Of a stretch of DNA of 64,000 nucleotides, positions 1 through 8,983 are shown piece by piece; position 1 is the first letter of the stretch; each line of letters begins with the position of its first letter. This stretch comes from Bifidobacterium ruminantium DSM 6489 (lineage in GTDB: Bacteria; Actinomycetota; Actinomycetes; Actinomycetales; Bifidobacteriaceae). The stretch lies in NCBI RefSeq assembly GCF_000770925.1, contig NZ_JDTK01000010.1, positions 1-64,000 on the forward strand, given 5' to 3'. The notes under the pieces were generated by a model. It did not search any database. It saw only the letters and a list, made by a program, of their open reading frames with translations, and was not told the origin of the DNA. A program made the translations under genes and the position numbers.

Positions 1-746
1 TCCGGATCGCGATCTGGATGTCGAGCTCGCGCTCGGTCCGTCGTCTGGCCTCGATGCCGGCGTCCAGCCCGTCCAGACGGGCCTGCATCTCCGCAAGTCT
101 CCGCTCCAGCGACGCCACCGCGTCCGCCAGGCCGGCCGCGTCCCGCGGGCCGGCGGCGGCCGGCGGCATGGCCGCCGGCGTAGAGGGCTCCACGCCGGTT
201 TTCCCCTCCCCGGCCGTCGAGGGCTTCCTTCTGGGTGTTTGTGTCACGTGCGTCTCCTTGGATCCGGCGAGCATCTGCCGTTTCCAGTTTCCCGACGACG
301 GACGCCTCCACGCCCAGTTCGGCGGCCGCCTCGCGTGATTTCAGCCGTCCGGACGCGACCGCGACCACCGCCTTCCGCTTCAGTTCCTCGGGAACCGGGC
401 CGTGCCCCGGTTTGCGTTGGCCGGGCGCCAGCTCGTCGATCCACGCGGTGAGCAGCTCATGGCTTTTCGGATAGCCGAGCGCGCGCATGGTGCGTTTCAG
501 ACGCCTGCCGTGCCCGAGGTAATGGTCCACCACGACCCGTTTCTGCTCGTCCGTGTACCGCCGGTACCGTTTCCCGCGAGTGGACTGTCTTCCGGCGCGT
601 TCCTCCTCGAGGCGTTCCCGGTACCACACCGGCAGCATCCCCCTGCTGGGATAGCCGAGCTCGTGTATCACGTCCGCGGCGCAGCGCTCGTATCTGACGT
701 ACAGGTCCACGGCCCTGTCGCGCTGCTCCTTGCTGTACTTCGCCAT
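1..746 (-). mobile_element. IS3-family insertion sequence, orfA (partial, frameshifted)
   Basis: Reading leftwards from ATG 746 the protein starts MAKYSKEQRDRAVDLYVRYE. It carries three successive helix-turn-helix modules (around GYPSRGMLPVWY, GYPKSHELLTAW and ELGVEASVVG), as in IS3/IS150-type OrfA proteins. A leucine-rich coiled coil follows (LERRLAEMQARLDGLDAGIE), which in this family mediates OrfA multimerisation. The reading frame breaks near 285-293. The sequence GGGAAACTGG gives VVGKLE, whereas removing one A restores VVGNWKRQML and joins the HTH part to the coiled coil. The element continues past the left edge, so orfB and one end are not visible. The right end lies between about 785 and 828, but I cannot place the terminal repeat exactly. 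The family call is firm; the exact IS name is not known to me. Confidence 0.8.
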
Positions 747-785
747 AAGGGGGTTCTCCTCCCGGTCGGGGAGTCCAAGAAAACG

Positions 786-1004
786 TCACCACCTCGTACT
801 GTGGACGCCAACTTGCAGAAACACAATCCACACGACCGAACCGGTGAAATGCGTGCGGTCCGGATGCCTGCCCGCCGTGACGATGTCAGTCCACAACTGG
901 CGGCATTGCGCCTCGCTCCACGAGTAACGCCGCTGGTAGACCGGCACCGTGAAACGCAACGATCCAGTGAACAGGTCCAACAGGACCTTCTTGCCGGCAT
1001 CCAT
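786..1004 (-). pseudogene. 5' fragment of a DUF262/GmrS-type restriction gene cut by the IS
   Basis: ATG 1004 is preceded by GGGGAG at seven bases. The first 60 residues (MDAGKKVLLDLF, then FTVPVYQRRYSW, QCRQLWTDI, HFTGSVVWI) are the start of the DUF262 domain. That domain is the nucleotide-dependent GmrS half of GmrSD type IV restriction enzymes and occurs in several other defence proteins. After residue 60 the similarity to the family stops, and the frame ends twelve codons later in sequence belonging to the insertion element. Nothing of the rest of the protein is seen in this window; it may lie beyond the other end of the element. I infer an inactivated defence gene. Confidence 0.65.
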
Positions 1005-1148
1005 ACGGACACTCCCCTCAACCTTGAGCTTTCCGATATTCCATTATCGCGCCATGCGAAACGGGATAGCACCTATTTCGGATGCATGCGCGTCGATGGC
1101 GAATCGTCCGGCTGTAATGCACCAAAACAAATATAATTCGTTTTTTGA

Positions 1149-1178
1149 ATTGCTGGATGAGCTCTCCCTTCCATACTA
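1149..1178 (+). promoter_or_regulatory. Possible promoter of the lipoprotein gene
   Basis: TTGCTG at 1149-1154 and TACTAT at 1173-1178 are 18 bases apart. This is a fair sigma-70-like pair about 80 bases before the lipoprotein start. Based on motif match only. Confidence 0.3.
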
Positions 1179-1260
1179 TGCAATGACGTCCCAGGAAGTT
1201 TGCGACGGGATATCAAGGGGATATGCTGTATGTGTTCTGGAGAGAATTGGAAGGAGAAAA

Positions 1261-2049
1261 ATGCTCAAGAGAATCGTTGGTGCCATCATCACGCTGACCA
1301 TGGTTGCCGGAGTATCCGCTTGCGGAACGCAGCAAAGCAATGAACCCAAATATGCTGACGATGAGGCTATGTCGGTGATTGCCAAAGGCCTGCAAAAGCG
1401 TTTCGATGTTCTGGATCAGCAAGAAAAAAATAAGGAGAAAGACAGCGCCAAGAACCTTAAGAAGGCGGTTCAGGCTGAAATCGATAACGACAAGGAACTG
1501 AAATCCAGCCAGTTCAAGAATTCCAAGATGCAGGAGGATGTTATCTCGTATCTCAACCTCGTCGACGATTCGATGGACGTGTTGGATAAGTATGGGTACG
1601 ACACGGCTAAATACGACGAGCAGTGGAGCAAAGTTTACGACAAAAGGACTGCGCAGCTGAAAAAACTTGTCGACAAATACGGTCTGAAAGTGGATGCCGC
1701 TCACCAAGATGAATTCAAGGAACTTATCGCCAACGGCACCTCCGTCCAAAAAGAGAACGAGACGAAGGACGCCATTGAAGGATTGTTGAATAATGTGACC
1801 TTTGATAAATCAGATGACGGATATGGATATTACACATATTCCGCGGTGATTGAGAACACCACCAAATACTCATTTAAGAACGTCTCCCTCATCCTCGCGT
1901 TGTACGACGCTGATGGAGTCAAGGCAGAGGAAGCTTATGCCAGCACCAATTCCTGGGCTCCTGGCGAAAAAGTGAAGTTCGAGGCGAGCAGCGATGTCAA
2001 TGCTGCACAGGTGAAGCCATCCTTCCAGTATTACGATGTGGACGAGTGA
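1261..2049 (+). CDS. Secreted lipoprotein with C-terminal FxLYD domain
   Basis: The start at 1261 is chosen because GGAAGGAG lies just upstream and the protein then opens with a classic lipoprotein signal: MLKR, a hydrophobic stretch, and the lipobox GVSAC with Cys at about residue 22. The frame is open further upstream but without a ribosome site. The mature part (262 residues in all) is rich in charged helices (residues 40-180, many Lys/Glu). It ends in a beta-rich domain with the FxLYD signature (ENTTKYSFKNVSLILALYD), a small extracellular Ig-like module. It is anchored outside the membrane; its ligand is unknown. It stands alone between the broken GmrS gene and the Drm operon, and is followed by a strong terminator. 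Confidence 0.85.
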   Translation: MLKRIVGAIITLTMVAGVSACGTQQSNEPKYADDEAMSVIAKGLQKRFDVLDQQEKNKEKDSAKNLKKAVQAEIDNDKELKSSQFKNSKMQEDVISYLNLVDDSMDVLDKYGYDTAKYDEQWSKVYDKRTAQLKKLVDKYGLKVDAAHQDEFKELIANGTSVQKENETKDAIEGLLNNVTFDKSDDGYGYYTYSAVIENTTKYSFKNVSLILALYDADGVKAEEAYASTNSWAPGEKVKFEASSDVNAAQVKPSFQYYDVDE

Positions 2050-2078
2050 TACCTCACAATTGAACTGACCTAGACTAT

Positions 2079-2128
2079 GGGTGGTGTCATCCGACATAAA
2101 ACGTTGGATGACACCGCCCGTTTATTTT
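2079..2128 (+). terminator. Intrinsic terminator
   Basis: A 14-bp stem (GGGTGGTGTCATCC at 2079-2092 with GGATGACACCGCCC at 2106-2119; one G:T-type mismatch) is followed by TTTATTTTG. It fits a terminator for the lipoprotein gene. Confidence 0.8.
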
Positions 2129-2166
2129 GTCTACCTTAGGAAGAAATGATTCGTTTAAGAACATTT

Positions 2167-2426
2167 TCAGTCATTGATTTTTTTGAGTAATGATGCAATG
2201 TCTTTATCGCCTCTTGTCTGAAGGCGATGCGCCAGTTTGATAATGGACGTTTCTTTTGGGAAGGGCACGGCAGATGCCAATTGACTGAGTATTTGTAGAT
2301 TTCAGGACCACTGATTATCCCCTTTTCAATTGCAGGGTCGTAACCTGTCTATCTTGTGTTCGAAGTCAATCTTTGAACAGGTGGGATTCCCCGAATGCGC
2401 ACCTGAGCGACATATTTGGATGCCAT
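2167..2426 (-). pseudogene. Small ORF and decayed gene remnant downstream of the Drm operon
   Basis: The stretch from 2129 to 2443 holds no full gene. On the minus strand an ATG at 2426 opens a 25-codon ORF (MASKYVAQVRIRGIPPVQRL) ending at 2349. A 44-codon open tail ends at 2167 (SAVPFPKETSIIKLAHRLQT, then RGDKDIASLLKKIND). The tail's K-E-x-x-I-I-K-L and D-K-D-I pattern recalls the C-terminal end of nucleotidyltransferase-like proteins, but an in-frame TGA at 2302 precedes it. I read this as a gene broken by several mutations. Alternatively it is chance. Confidence 0.25.
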
Positions 2427-2443
2427 GTCTTCAAAACAGCTGA

Positions 2444-3850
2444 TTAGGATATTTCTTCGACAGGATTCGTGATTGCATCGTTATTTTTTAGGATTCTGCC
2501 GGTGCGAATAAGAAGTCCGAGGGCTTTTTCCAATGCGGCGCTGACTTCAACCGACTCATTCGGAATATCGAATACCTCAGCCGTTCTGTCGAAAAGGATC
2601 GACCGATTCGTCTGAGGCTGTCTGGCGGCTATCCGATGCATTACCAAGGCGATTTCCGGAATGCAGATTTGGTCGATGGTACGTCCGCGGACAATCCGGT
2701 ATTCTCTATCCGATATGTCCAGGGGGAAAAGAAATCCTCCTCGGTAGGCGATCTTCGTTTTGGCGAAACGTATCGCCCAATATAGATAATCATCTATATT
2801 TTCCTTTGGGGCTCCATCATCGAGCATTGGCTTGAATAGCTGACTGCGGAGTAGCCCATATTGCAGAGGGAATTCTTCGCGGACAAGCTCGACCACATTC
2901 TCGACGACCCAATCTGCACGTGTCTGCGACGAATCTCTCATGGGAATCAAGCCGGAATCAATGGGATCGGTGAAAACGAACCCGTAGCCGGTCTCGTCGT
3001 CGTTTTGCATGCCGGCCGTTTCGGCAGCATCGTTTTCCGTGACCAATTCTGCCTGTTCCGGATCGGACTCGTCGATGGAATCGGATTCCGACACGTTGTC
3101 CGGTGAGTTTTCAACGACCTGCTCGCCCGGATGGTTTTTCTGAGTTGATACGGCCGTGTTTGAATGCAGGATATGTGGCAACGAGAGAAGGAATCGAGTC
3201 GGACTGTTGCCGTATCCGACGCATGCGCAGGTGCTTGTATCAAAATTCTCCTCGACCAGACCATTGTGCAGGAGCAGGGAATGGGCTATACCGAGATTCG
3301 CATCAAGCAGATGGTTTGAGCAATCCATGCCATACAGTGATTTCGACTCATCGAAAAGCACTGCCCTGCATGTGTCCGGATTGTGGTAATACAAGGCGTT
3401 CAGAACGGTCATGAGCTCCATGACGCTTATCTCGTTCGCCTGTTTGCCTCGGATGACGCTGAAGGGATATGCGGCGGAGGATGGAATGTAGAACCTGTCA
3501 TCGGTTTGGATGATGGAATTCTCGCGCAGAAGCTTCGCGAGTTCCAGGCTAATGGTCCTATGCAGCCTTAAGAAACCGGAATTCATTTCTCCAGGCGCTT
3601 TCGACCATGCTGATTGGAGGATTTGCCTGCGGAGAAGCGAATCGTTGATTGGATATTCATGGCCTATCAATGTCCTCAGGGTCATGTTGACCCATTCCGA
3701 CAGTTTTTCGACCGACGCATTCTCCGGATAATTAGTGATGGAGATGGGCTTCATTATATCCAAACCGTATTTTTCCAACACGATTAAACGGGATACCGGT
3801 TCCTCCAGTTCCAATGTCGGCTGCGTTTCCATATCCTCGATTCCCTTCAT
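2444..3850 (-). CDS. Protein with two DUF3320-like winged-helix modules, last gene of the DrmAB operon
   Basis: The frame extends upstream into drmB. The likely starts are ATG 3850 (16 bases after the drmB stop, GGAAG just upstream) or ATG 3832 (AAGGG nine bases upstream), giving about 460 residues. Two regions align with each other: residues about 47-185 (EWVNMTLRTLIGHEYPINDS) and about 308-455 (ADWVVENVVELVREEFPLQY). Each has the pattern of the DUF3320 domain usually found at the C-terminus of large defence helicases: a helix pair, an [I/L]-L-R-x-[Q/L] turn, and a closing strand (DRFYIP or GGFLFPLD). A Ser/Asp/Glu-rich linker joins them. There is no catalytic motif I can see, so an adaptor or nucleic-acid binding role for DrmA/DrmB is inferred, not shown. 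Confidence 0.6.
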   Translation of the reverse strand: MKGIEDMETQPTLELEEPVSRLIVLEKYGLDIMKPISITNYPENASVEKLSEWVNMTLRTLIGHEYPINDSLLRRQILQSAWSKAPGEMNSGFLRLHRTISLELAKLLRENSIIQTDDRFYIPSSAAYPFSVIRGKQANEISVMELMTVLNALYYHNPDTCRAVLFDESKSLYGMDCSNHLLDANLGIAHSLLLHNGLVEENFDTSTCACVGYGNSPTRFLLSLPHILHSNTAVSTQKNHPGEQVVENSPDNVSESDSIDESDPEQAELVTENDAAETAGMQNDDETGYGFVFTDPIDSGLIPMRDSSQTRADWVVENVVELVREEFPLQYGLLRSQLFKPMLDDGAPKENIDDYLYWAIRFAKTKIAYRGGFLFPLDISDREYRIVRGRTIDQICIPEIALVMHRIAARQPQTNRSILFDRTAEVFDIPNESVEVSAALEKALGLLIRTGRILKNNDAITNPVEEIS

Positions 3851-3866
3851 GTCTTCCAACGGCGGA

Positions 3867-5588
3867 TTATCGACTCTGATACTCGACAAAACCGGTCGTC
3901 GAGCCTCTTCCGATAAGCAGAGCGCGATCAAGATGCGAGTTACGAGGCCTTGATTCGCAACTGGTTTCCGGCAACATGCAGCAGTGGTGGCACGCCCCGC
4001 CATATCCTCCCCTGTCACTGCCGATGCAGACAGGATCCTGCGGACACCAGCGCGCTTCCTCAATCGCCCTCCTCATGATTTCGCAAAGCGCCTCCGAATC
4101 CGCGAGATCCACCAGACCGCCCAATGTCCCCAAATGGTCGCTGTTCGCGGTGTAGATCAGGAACCCGTAATGCATCCCCTCCTCCACGTAGAGGCGTTCG
4201 CACAAGCTGGCCGTAGGATAACCGCAATGATGGGCTATCGCGGATAGGAAGATATGGGCGAACGTGTGCGCAAGCGCGTAGGTGCTCGCCTCTCTCCCAC
4301 TGGTCTTCCGCCATTTCTCCACGGAGACCGGATTCATCACGAAAAGCAGTCCTTCGCCATTCGCCCGGTATGCGGGCAGCCAATCCTTCCGCCCGTTCCG
4401 GCTCCATAACAGGTTCTTGCCCTCCTGCGGCGAGAATCCCTTCCCGTCCTCGGTCTCGACGAGACGTTGGAATCCTCCGAGGACTCTTGTCTCCGACAGC
4501 CTGTCAATCCTCACGAGTCTGGAGAACATGCCTTTGCCGCCAAAAAGGTCCGGATCATCTGGAAATACCGCATCCTGGAAGTCGAGCAGTTCCCTTGCCG
4601 CCCTGCCTTGCGGCCTTGGGCCGGTGAGGACGTCCCATTCGTTACGTCTGACGGCGGTCTCGTCCCAGGATTCGTCCCAATCCGAAGGTTCGAGCGCCTC
4701 TTTGACATGCCGTTCGAAATCGTCGAGGGACATGTCTTCCAATTCGTCCAGGAATCTTTCGGCGCGCTCCTTGAGCAGTCCCGGTTCGGGGGAAAGCTCG
4801 AGCATGGATTTGCGGTCGATGAGCCAGTCCATGAGATCGTCCCGGAGCCCGTGTTTATTCGGGAGCCTCAGTACTGACAGGTTCTCCGGATAGTAGATCT
4901 GCGTGTTCGTCCTTTCGACGAGGGTCATGTCCTCCTTGCATTCCTCGGGTCTGGCATCAGCTTCCCATGCCCGTATGCCGTTGCATTTCTTCCGTATCGG
5001 ATAGTTGGTAGGGCCGGAGGCTGCTCCGCAATCCAAGCATTTGCAGCCAAGCGGACCGTTCAGCGTGACTCTACGTATCGCGGCGTTGGAAGAGCACGGT
5101 TTGCCGTGATGCGCGATTTCCGCCCAGTCGATCTCCTCCAAATGCCCATTCGGACAGATCCAGAACATGTCGACCTGATTCCCATAAAATCCGCAGTTCG
5201 GATTTGGGCATTTAGCGTGGGGTGTATCGGTTTCCTTGGCCTTGAATATTCTAGAGCAGTTCCAATTAGAGCATATTTGGGAGAGCGGGAAACGGTAGAC
5301 GGACACCGTCGGGGCCGTGTCTTCGCTCCAGCCGTTCCTTCGTGTCGGCATGACCACGAATCCATCGACTCCGCAGATGCCTTCCAGATAGGGTTCATGA
5401 ATGTACAGCTTCTCAAGCGTCTCACGCCGTTCCTCTTCCGACCTGCAGTCCTCGCAGATGCTCGCGTCCCAATCGTCAAGGGACGCGACCACGGCCGTGA
5501 TGCCGTTGCTCAGACGGACCACGCTACCGGGGCCGGAATAGGTGGCCAGAGCGCTTTTCTTCACCGGACTTGAGTATTTCGTCACCAT
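3867..5588 (-). CDS. drmB: DrmB-like DUF1998 protein
   Basis: 573 residues. The N-terminus (residues 8-30: PVKKSALATYSGPGSVVRLS) is the usual DrmB opening. Cysteine clusters follow (CSNWNC with CPNPNCGFYG near 138-165, CPNGHLEEIDW, CLDCGA) that look like zinc ribbons. The C-terminal DUF1998 region has HTFAHIFLSAI, GFLIYTANSDHLGTLGGL and CHHCCMLPETSCESRPRNSH. DUF1998 proteins pair with a helicase; in DISARM, DrmB partners DrmA. The start overlaps the end of drmA in ATGGTGA, which implies coupled translation. The family call rests on these motifs. The biochemical role of DrmB itself is poorly defined. Confidence 0.85.
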   Translation of the reverse strand: MVTKYSSPVKKSALATYSGPGSVVRLSNGITAVVASLDDWDASICEDCRSEEERRETLEKLYIHEPYLEGICGVDGFVVMPTRRNGWSEDTAPTVSVYRFPLSQICSNWNCSRIFKAKETDTPHAKCPNPNCGFYGNQVDMFWICPNGHLEEIDWAEIAHHGKPCSSNAAIRRVTLNGPLGCKCLDCGAASGPTNYPIRKKCNGIRAWEADARPEECKEDMTLVERTNTQIYYPENLSVLRLPNKHGLRDDLMDWLIDRKSMLELSPEPGLLKERAERFLDELEDMSLDDFERHVKEALEPSDWDESWDETAVRRNEWDVLTGPRPQGRAARELLDFQDAVFPDDPDLFGGKGMFSRLVRIDRLSETRVLGGFQRLVETEDGKGFSPQEGKNLLWSRNGRKDWLPAYRANGEGLLFVMNPVSVEKWRKTSGREASTYALAHTFAHIFLSAIAHHCGYPTASLCERLYVEEGMHYGFLIYTANSDHLGTLGGLVDLADSEALCEIMRRAIEEARWCPQDPVCIGSDRGGYGGACHHCCMLPETSCESRPRNSHLDRALLIGRGSTTGFVEYQSR

Positions 5589-8500
5589 GCTTCGTCTTCC
5601 CCGTCCTCGTGGTTCTGAATCGAATAGACGGGGCGCAGGCTCCTCACGGCAGGGCTGAACCCCGCGTCCCCTTCAACGGTTCTCATGCTTTGGAGGATAT
5701 CCCAGTGGGCTTCGTCCCTGTGCTCGGCGGGCGCGTCATCCCCGTATCCGCGGAGGAACTGGCTGCCTCCATCACGAAGGATCCATTGGATGCCGTCGTC
5801 CGCGTGCTGGAGAGTATTCATCAGCTTCGAGTATTCCGTCTCGAGATTGGCCTGGAACCGTTCCAGTTCCTCGGAATCGTCTACGGTCGACGAGAACCAG
5901 CCCGATATCAGCCGTTTCGCATACCCGGCCTTTTCCTCGGCCTGTTCCTTGACATAGCCCGGCCAGCCGGCGCCAAGCGAGCGGATGAGCATGGTCAACG
6001 CGGTGGAGAGCCAGCGCCGCACCGCTTTCCCGGCCATGGGCGTCACGCTGGTCGCCTCGACGGCCACATAAAGACGATCATGGTTTTGGATGAATGACTC
6101 GAAGTAGGACTGGTCGCGCCGGTTTCCGCGGTTGTGCACCACAAGGATGATGGCTGGTGAGGTGGTGCGACGTCCCACTCGGCCGGTCACCTGGATGTAC
6201 TGGCTAAAGTTCTTAGGCATGCCGACCACCGTCATCAGACCGAGCCTGTCGACGTCGAGTCCGACCTCGATCATCGATGTTGCGTAGCAGAGGTCCACGC
6301 AGTTCTTCGCGCTGTTGTCGACGCCGAGGAGGTTCAATGTCGCGCCGACGTTCTCGGTCGCGACCGCCGTTATCTCTTTTCTCATGCTCATGGACCGGGA
6401 AGCCAGGGTCTTCCCGTCTTTGGGCAGTCCGGAATCCAATCCGGTCCGGCGGCGCAGCGTCCTTAGATCCATACGCATTTTGGAATCGACACTCGACTCC
6501 AACCGCGCCAGCGTCCAACGGCTAGAGAAAAAGGCGACGTTCGTCCACCACGGATCATTAAGCATTCCTCTGTTGCGCATCACGCCGACAAGATATGCGA
6601 TGACGGACATCGGATAACGCTGGTTATCTTCGGACGTGCCGATAGCCGGGGAGAAGCCGACGTATTCCTTGTACTCCGAGTCCTTCCCGATGGAAGCGAA
6701 GAAATTGTCCTTGCTGGACACGCCGGCCGGAGGCACGAGACAAGCTTCCCTGCCGTAAAGTCTGCGGATCTGGTTCTCGTAGTCGCGTGTCGTGGCGGTC
6801 GAGGCGACTACGTAGGGGCGTGTGCCGTCTTTCTCTTCGCATAATGATTCGAAAACCGATTCGAGTCCTCCGTAGATACTTCCGAGGGGCCCTTCGATGA
6901 GGTGGAGCTCGTCCTGGATGAACAGCGCTGGAGGATTGGTAACGCGTTTGACTTCGCCGTTTTTTCCTTTTGCCAGTCCGAATAGTCTCTCGGCATTGTC
7001 TGTGCGCCATGCGAGGCGCACGGTCTTGTCCACCGTCGCGACGATGAAGTCGGGGCATTTGGCATATATCTGGTCGTCGACGACATGGATCGGCAGGCCC
7101 TCCCCGGATGATTGCTCCAAGCCGAACGGGCATCGCCGATCCGGACAGAACGGCAACAGCGTCTGATTATCCAACATGTATCCTGACAGGTGGCTGCCAT
7201 CGACCTGCCGGTCCATTTCGGCTCCGCACCATGGGCATTGCGTGGTCAGGAATCTGGATACGGGCATCCCCTTGGACAATGCGTTTTTGAGCACGGTAAG
7301 CGCCTGGTTCTCAGAGTTCGGAGTCACGGCGCCGCCGAGCCAAGCACCTATCGACACGGGAGCCAAGCCGAATTCTTCCTTATGGGCGCGTCGTATCAGT
7401 TCCAGCGCGCAGATCAGCGAGGACGCTCGTTGGAACTGTTGCGACGTCAGCAGGCGGAGCGTGTATCTCATAAGCACTTTGACGCCCTTGCATTGCCTTA
7501 GTCCCTTTTTCCGGAGAGTGAGACGTTCATGGAGGATGGCGAAAGCCGCCAGGCCGAAATACGCTTCGGTCTTGCCGCCACCGGTCGGCATCCATATCAC
7601 GTCGGCTTCGGGCTTTCTTTCCAGTAATGACGGAATCGACGCCAGGAGGAAAGCCATCTGGAACGGCCTCCATCGCGCCTGTCCGGCCAGTTCCTTGATT
7701 TTCGGATAATATTTCGAATCCATGGCCCGTCGTTTCGACTGGACCGCCGCGCGCTGCAATGCCATCGCCTCGTTGGCCAGACCAAAGCAGAGACCGGCGT
7801 CTTCGTCGGAATTCACCAGTCTCCATCCCTGACGGATCCGCTCGAGGAAGTCCAGTTGTTTTCGGATTTGCCTGTCCGGATAATCAGAGTGGCCATCGAT
7901 GCCCATGGAATCCGCGCGCATGGCTTGTTCGCCAATCCATGTCTCGTATTGTTCGACAAGCGCCGATACGGCTTCTTCCGCCTTCTTGTTCATCTGGGCG
8001 AAATCCATCATCTTGAAATCGACACCGACATCGCACATATCCGGTTTGAATACCTTGACGACGGGAAACGACTCGGTACGCACTTTCGTGTTTCCATCGT
8101 ATTCCGTCGCGGCGCAGCCATGCCCGGCGACATAAACAGGGGAATCCGAATAGGAAAGAGACAGGTCGCTCCCATCCATCGCTCCAGGCAATGGCAGCAG
8201 CTCACGTAATCCGGAACAGACGAGACGACATTGGAACAGGCTTCGTTCGTTCGCCTTCTGGTTGCTGGACGCCGGGTCCGAACGATTCGCGGCCCACACC
8301 GTGCAATAGAGGGACTCCCCCACATGTCTGATTGATAGTCCGGCTTCTGCGCGGCAACCATCCTTTACCGGAATACCGAAAATCTGGTTTCCCCTACCGA
8401 GATCGGCTTCGACCGACCAGCGGATGGGTCTGCGGATCCAATACTGCGACACGTGCTCGTACCTGGCTGCGGAGAATTCCAATTCGATGACGGGAGGATT

Positions 8501-8983
8501 GAAATCCGGTATCCGGAATGTCACGCCGATCACTGCGTTCGATTCCGTATGCTCCTTGTCATGTTCCTCGTCGTCATCCCTGTCCGGGACGAAGTCGTTC
8601 TTCGATTTTCGGCGGGGTTTGGACTCGTCCCCGAAATCAAGCTCGTCTTGGCCGCCTTCCTCGTCGTCATCCTGCTCCTTTGATGTTTTCGAAGCATTCA
8701 GGATTCCGATCCTGTAGACCTTCAACGGAGGATCGCGAAGGATTTCCTCCCCGTCGGAGTCCAAAAGCGCTCCGATATCGCGTTTGCCGTCTTCCTTGAA
8801 CGTTTCCAAGGCCGGAACCACTTTGGGAGTGTTCGTGTATCCCAACGATGCGGAATCGCCGGTGGCGAGGGGACCGACAAGATGTCTCCGTAGCCCTTCG
8901 ACAAGCCATTGGCGGGATTCGACGGCTTCGTTTTCCTTCTCTCCTGCTTTCATCTTCTCCCTCATCTGTCCTGATGGTTCCAA
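5582..8983 (-). CDS. drmA: DrmA-like SF2 helicase
   Basis: 1133 residues. Residues 1-150 are charged, with an acidic run (DDDEEGGQDELDFGDE). Walker A is WMPTGGGKTEAYFGLAAF at about 462-480. The DExH box is QDELHLIEGPLGSIYGGLES at about 687. Motif III is VASTATTRD, and the second RecA domain carries ATSMIEVGLDVDRLGLMTVVG and QVTGRVGRR. The QDELHLI-x-GPLG form is typical of DrmA and related helicases that work with a DUF1998 partner. In DISARM this helicase acts on incoming phage DNA. ATG 8983, 8965 (ATGA overlap with the upstream stop) and 8953 (AGGGAG upstream) are all possible starts. It is the core of the operon. Confidence 0.85.
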   Translation of the reverse strand: MEPSGQMREKMKAGEKENEAVESRQWLVEGLRRHLVGPLATGDSASLGYTNTPKVVPALETFKEDGKRDIGALLDSDGEEILRDPPLKVYRIGILNASKTSKEQDDDEEGGQDELDFGDESKPRRKSKNDFVPDRDDDEEHDKEHTESNAVIGVTFRIPDFNPPVIELEFSAARYEHVSQYWIRRPIRWSVEADLGRGNQIFGIPVKDGCRAEAGLSIRHVGESLYCTVWAANRSDPASSNQKANERSLFQCRLVCSGLRELLPLPGAMDGSDLSLSYSDSPVYVAGHGCAATEYDGNTKVRTESFPVVKVFKPDMCDVGVDFKMMDFAQMNKKAEEAVSALVEQYETWIGEQAMRADSMGIDGHSDYPDRQIRKQLDFLERIRQGWRLVNSDEDAGLCFGLANEAMALQRAAVQSKRRAMDSKYYPKIKELAGQARWRPFQMAFLLASIPSLLERKPEADVIWMPTGGGKTEAYFGLAAFAILHERLTLRKKGLRQCKGVKVLMRYTLRLLTSQQFQRASSLICALELIRRAHKEEFGLAPVSIGAWLGGAVTPNSENQALTVLKNALSKGMPVSRFLTTQCPWCGAEMDRQVDGSHLSGYMLDNQTLLPFCPDRRCPFGLEQSSGEGLPIHVVDDQIYAKCPDFIVATVDKTVRLAWRTDNAERLFGLAKGKNGEVKRVTNPPALFIQDELHLIEGPLGSIYGGLESVFESLCEEKDGTRPYVVASTATTRDYENQIRRLYGREACLVPPAGVSSKDNFFASIGKDSEYKEYVGFSPAIGTSEDNQRYPMSVIAYLVGVMRNRGMLNDPWWTNVAFFSSRWTLARLESSVDSKMRMDLRTLRRRTGLDSGLPKDGKTLASRSMSMRKEITAVATENVGATLNLLGVDNSAKNCVDLCYATSMIEVGLDVDRLGLMTVVGMPKNFSQYIQVTGRVGRRTTSPAIILVVHNRGNRRDQSYFESFIQNHDRLYVAVEATSVTPMAGKAVRRWLSTALTMLIRSLGAGWPGYVKEQAEEKAGYAKRLISGWFSSTVDDSEELERFQANLETEYSKLMNTLQHADDGIQWILRDGGSQFLRGYGDDAPAEHRDEAHWDILQSMRTVEGDAGFSPAVRSLRPVYSIQNHEDGEDEAW

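Noticed and set aside
457..831. A 124-codon minus-strand reading frame at the IS
   Set aside because: It is a shadow of orfA, which has the correct start at 746 and the HTH motifs in another frame.
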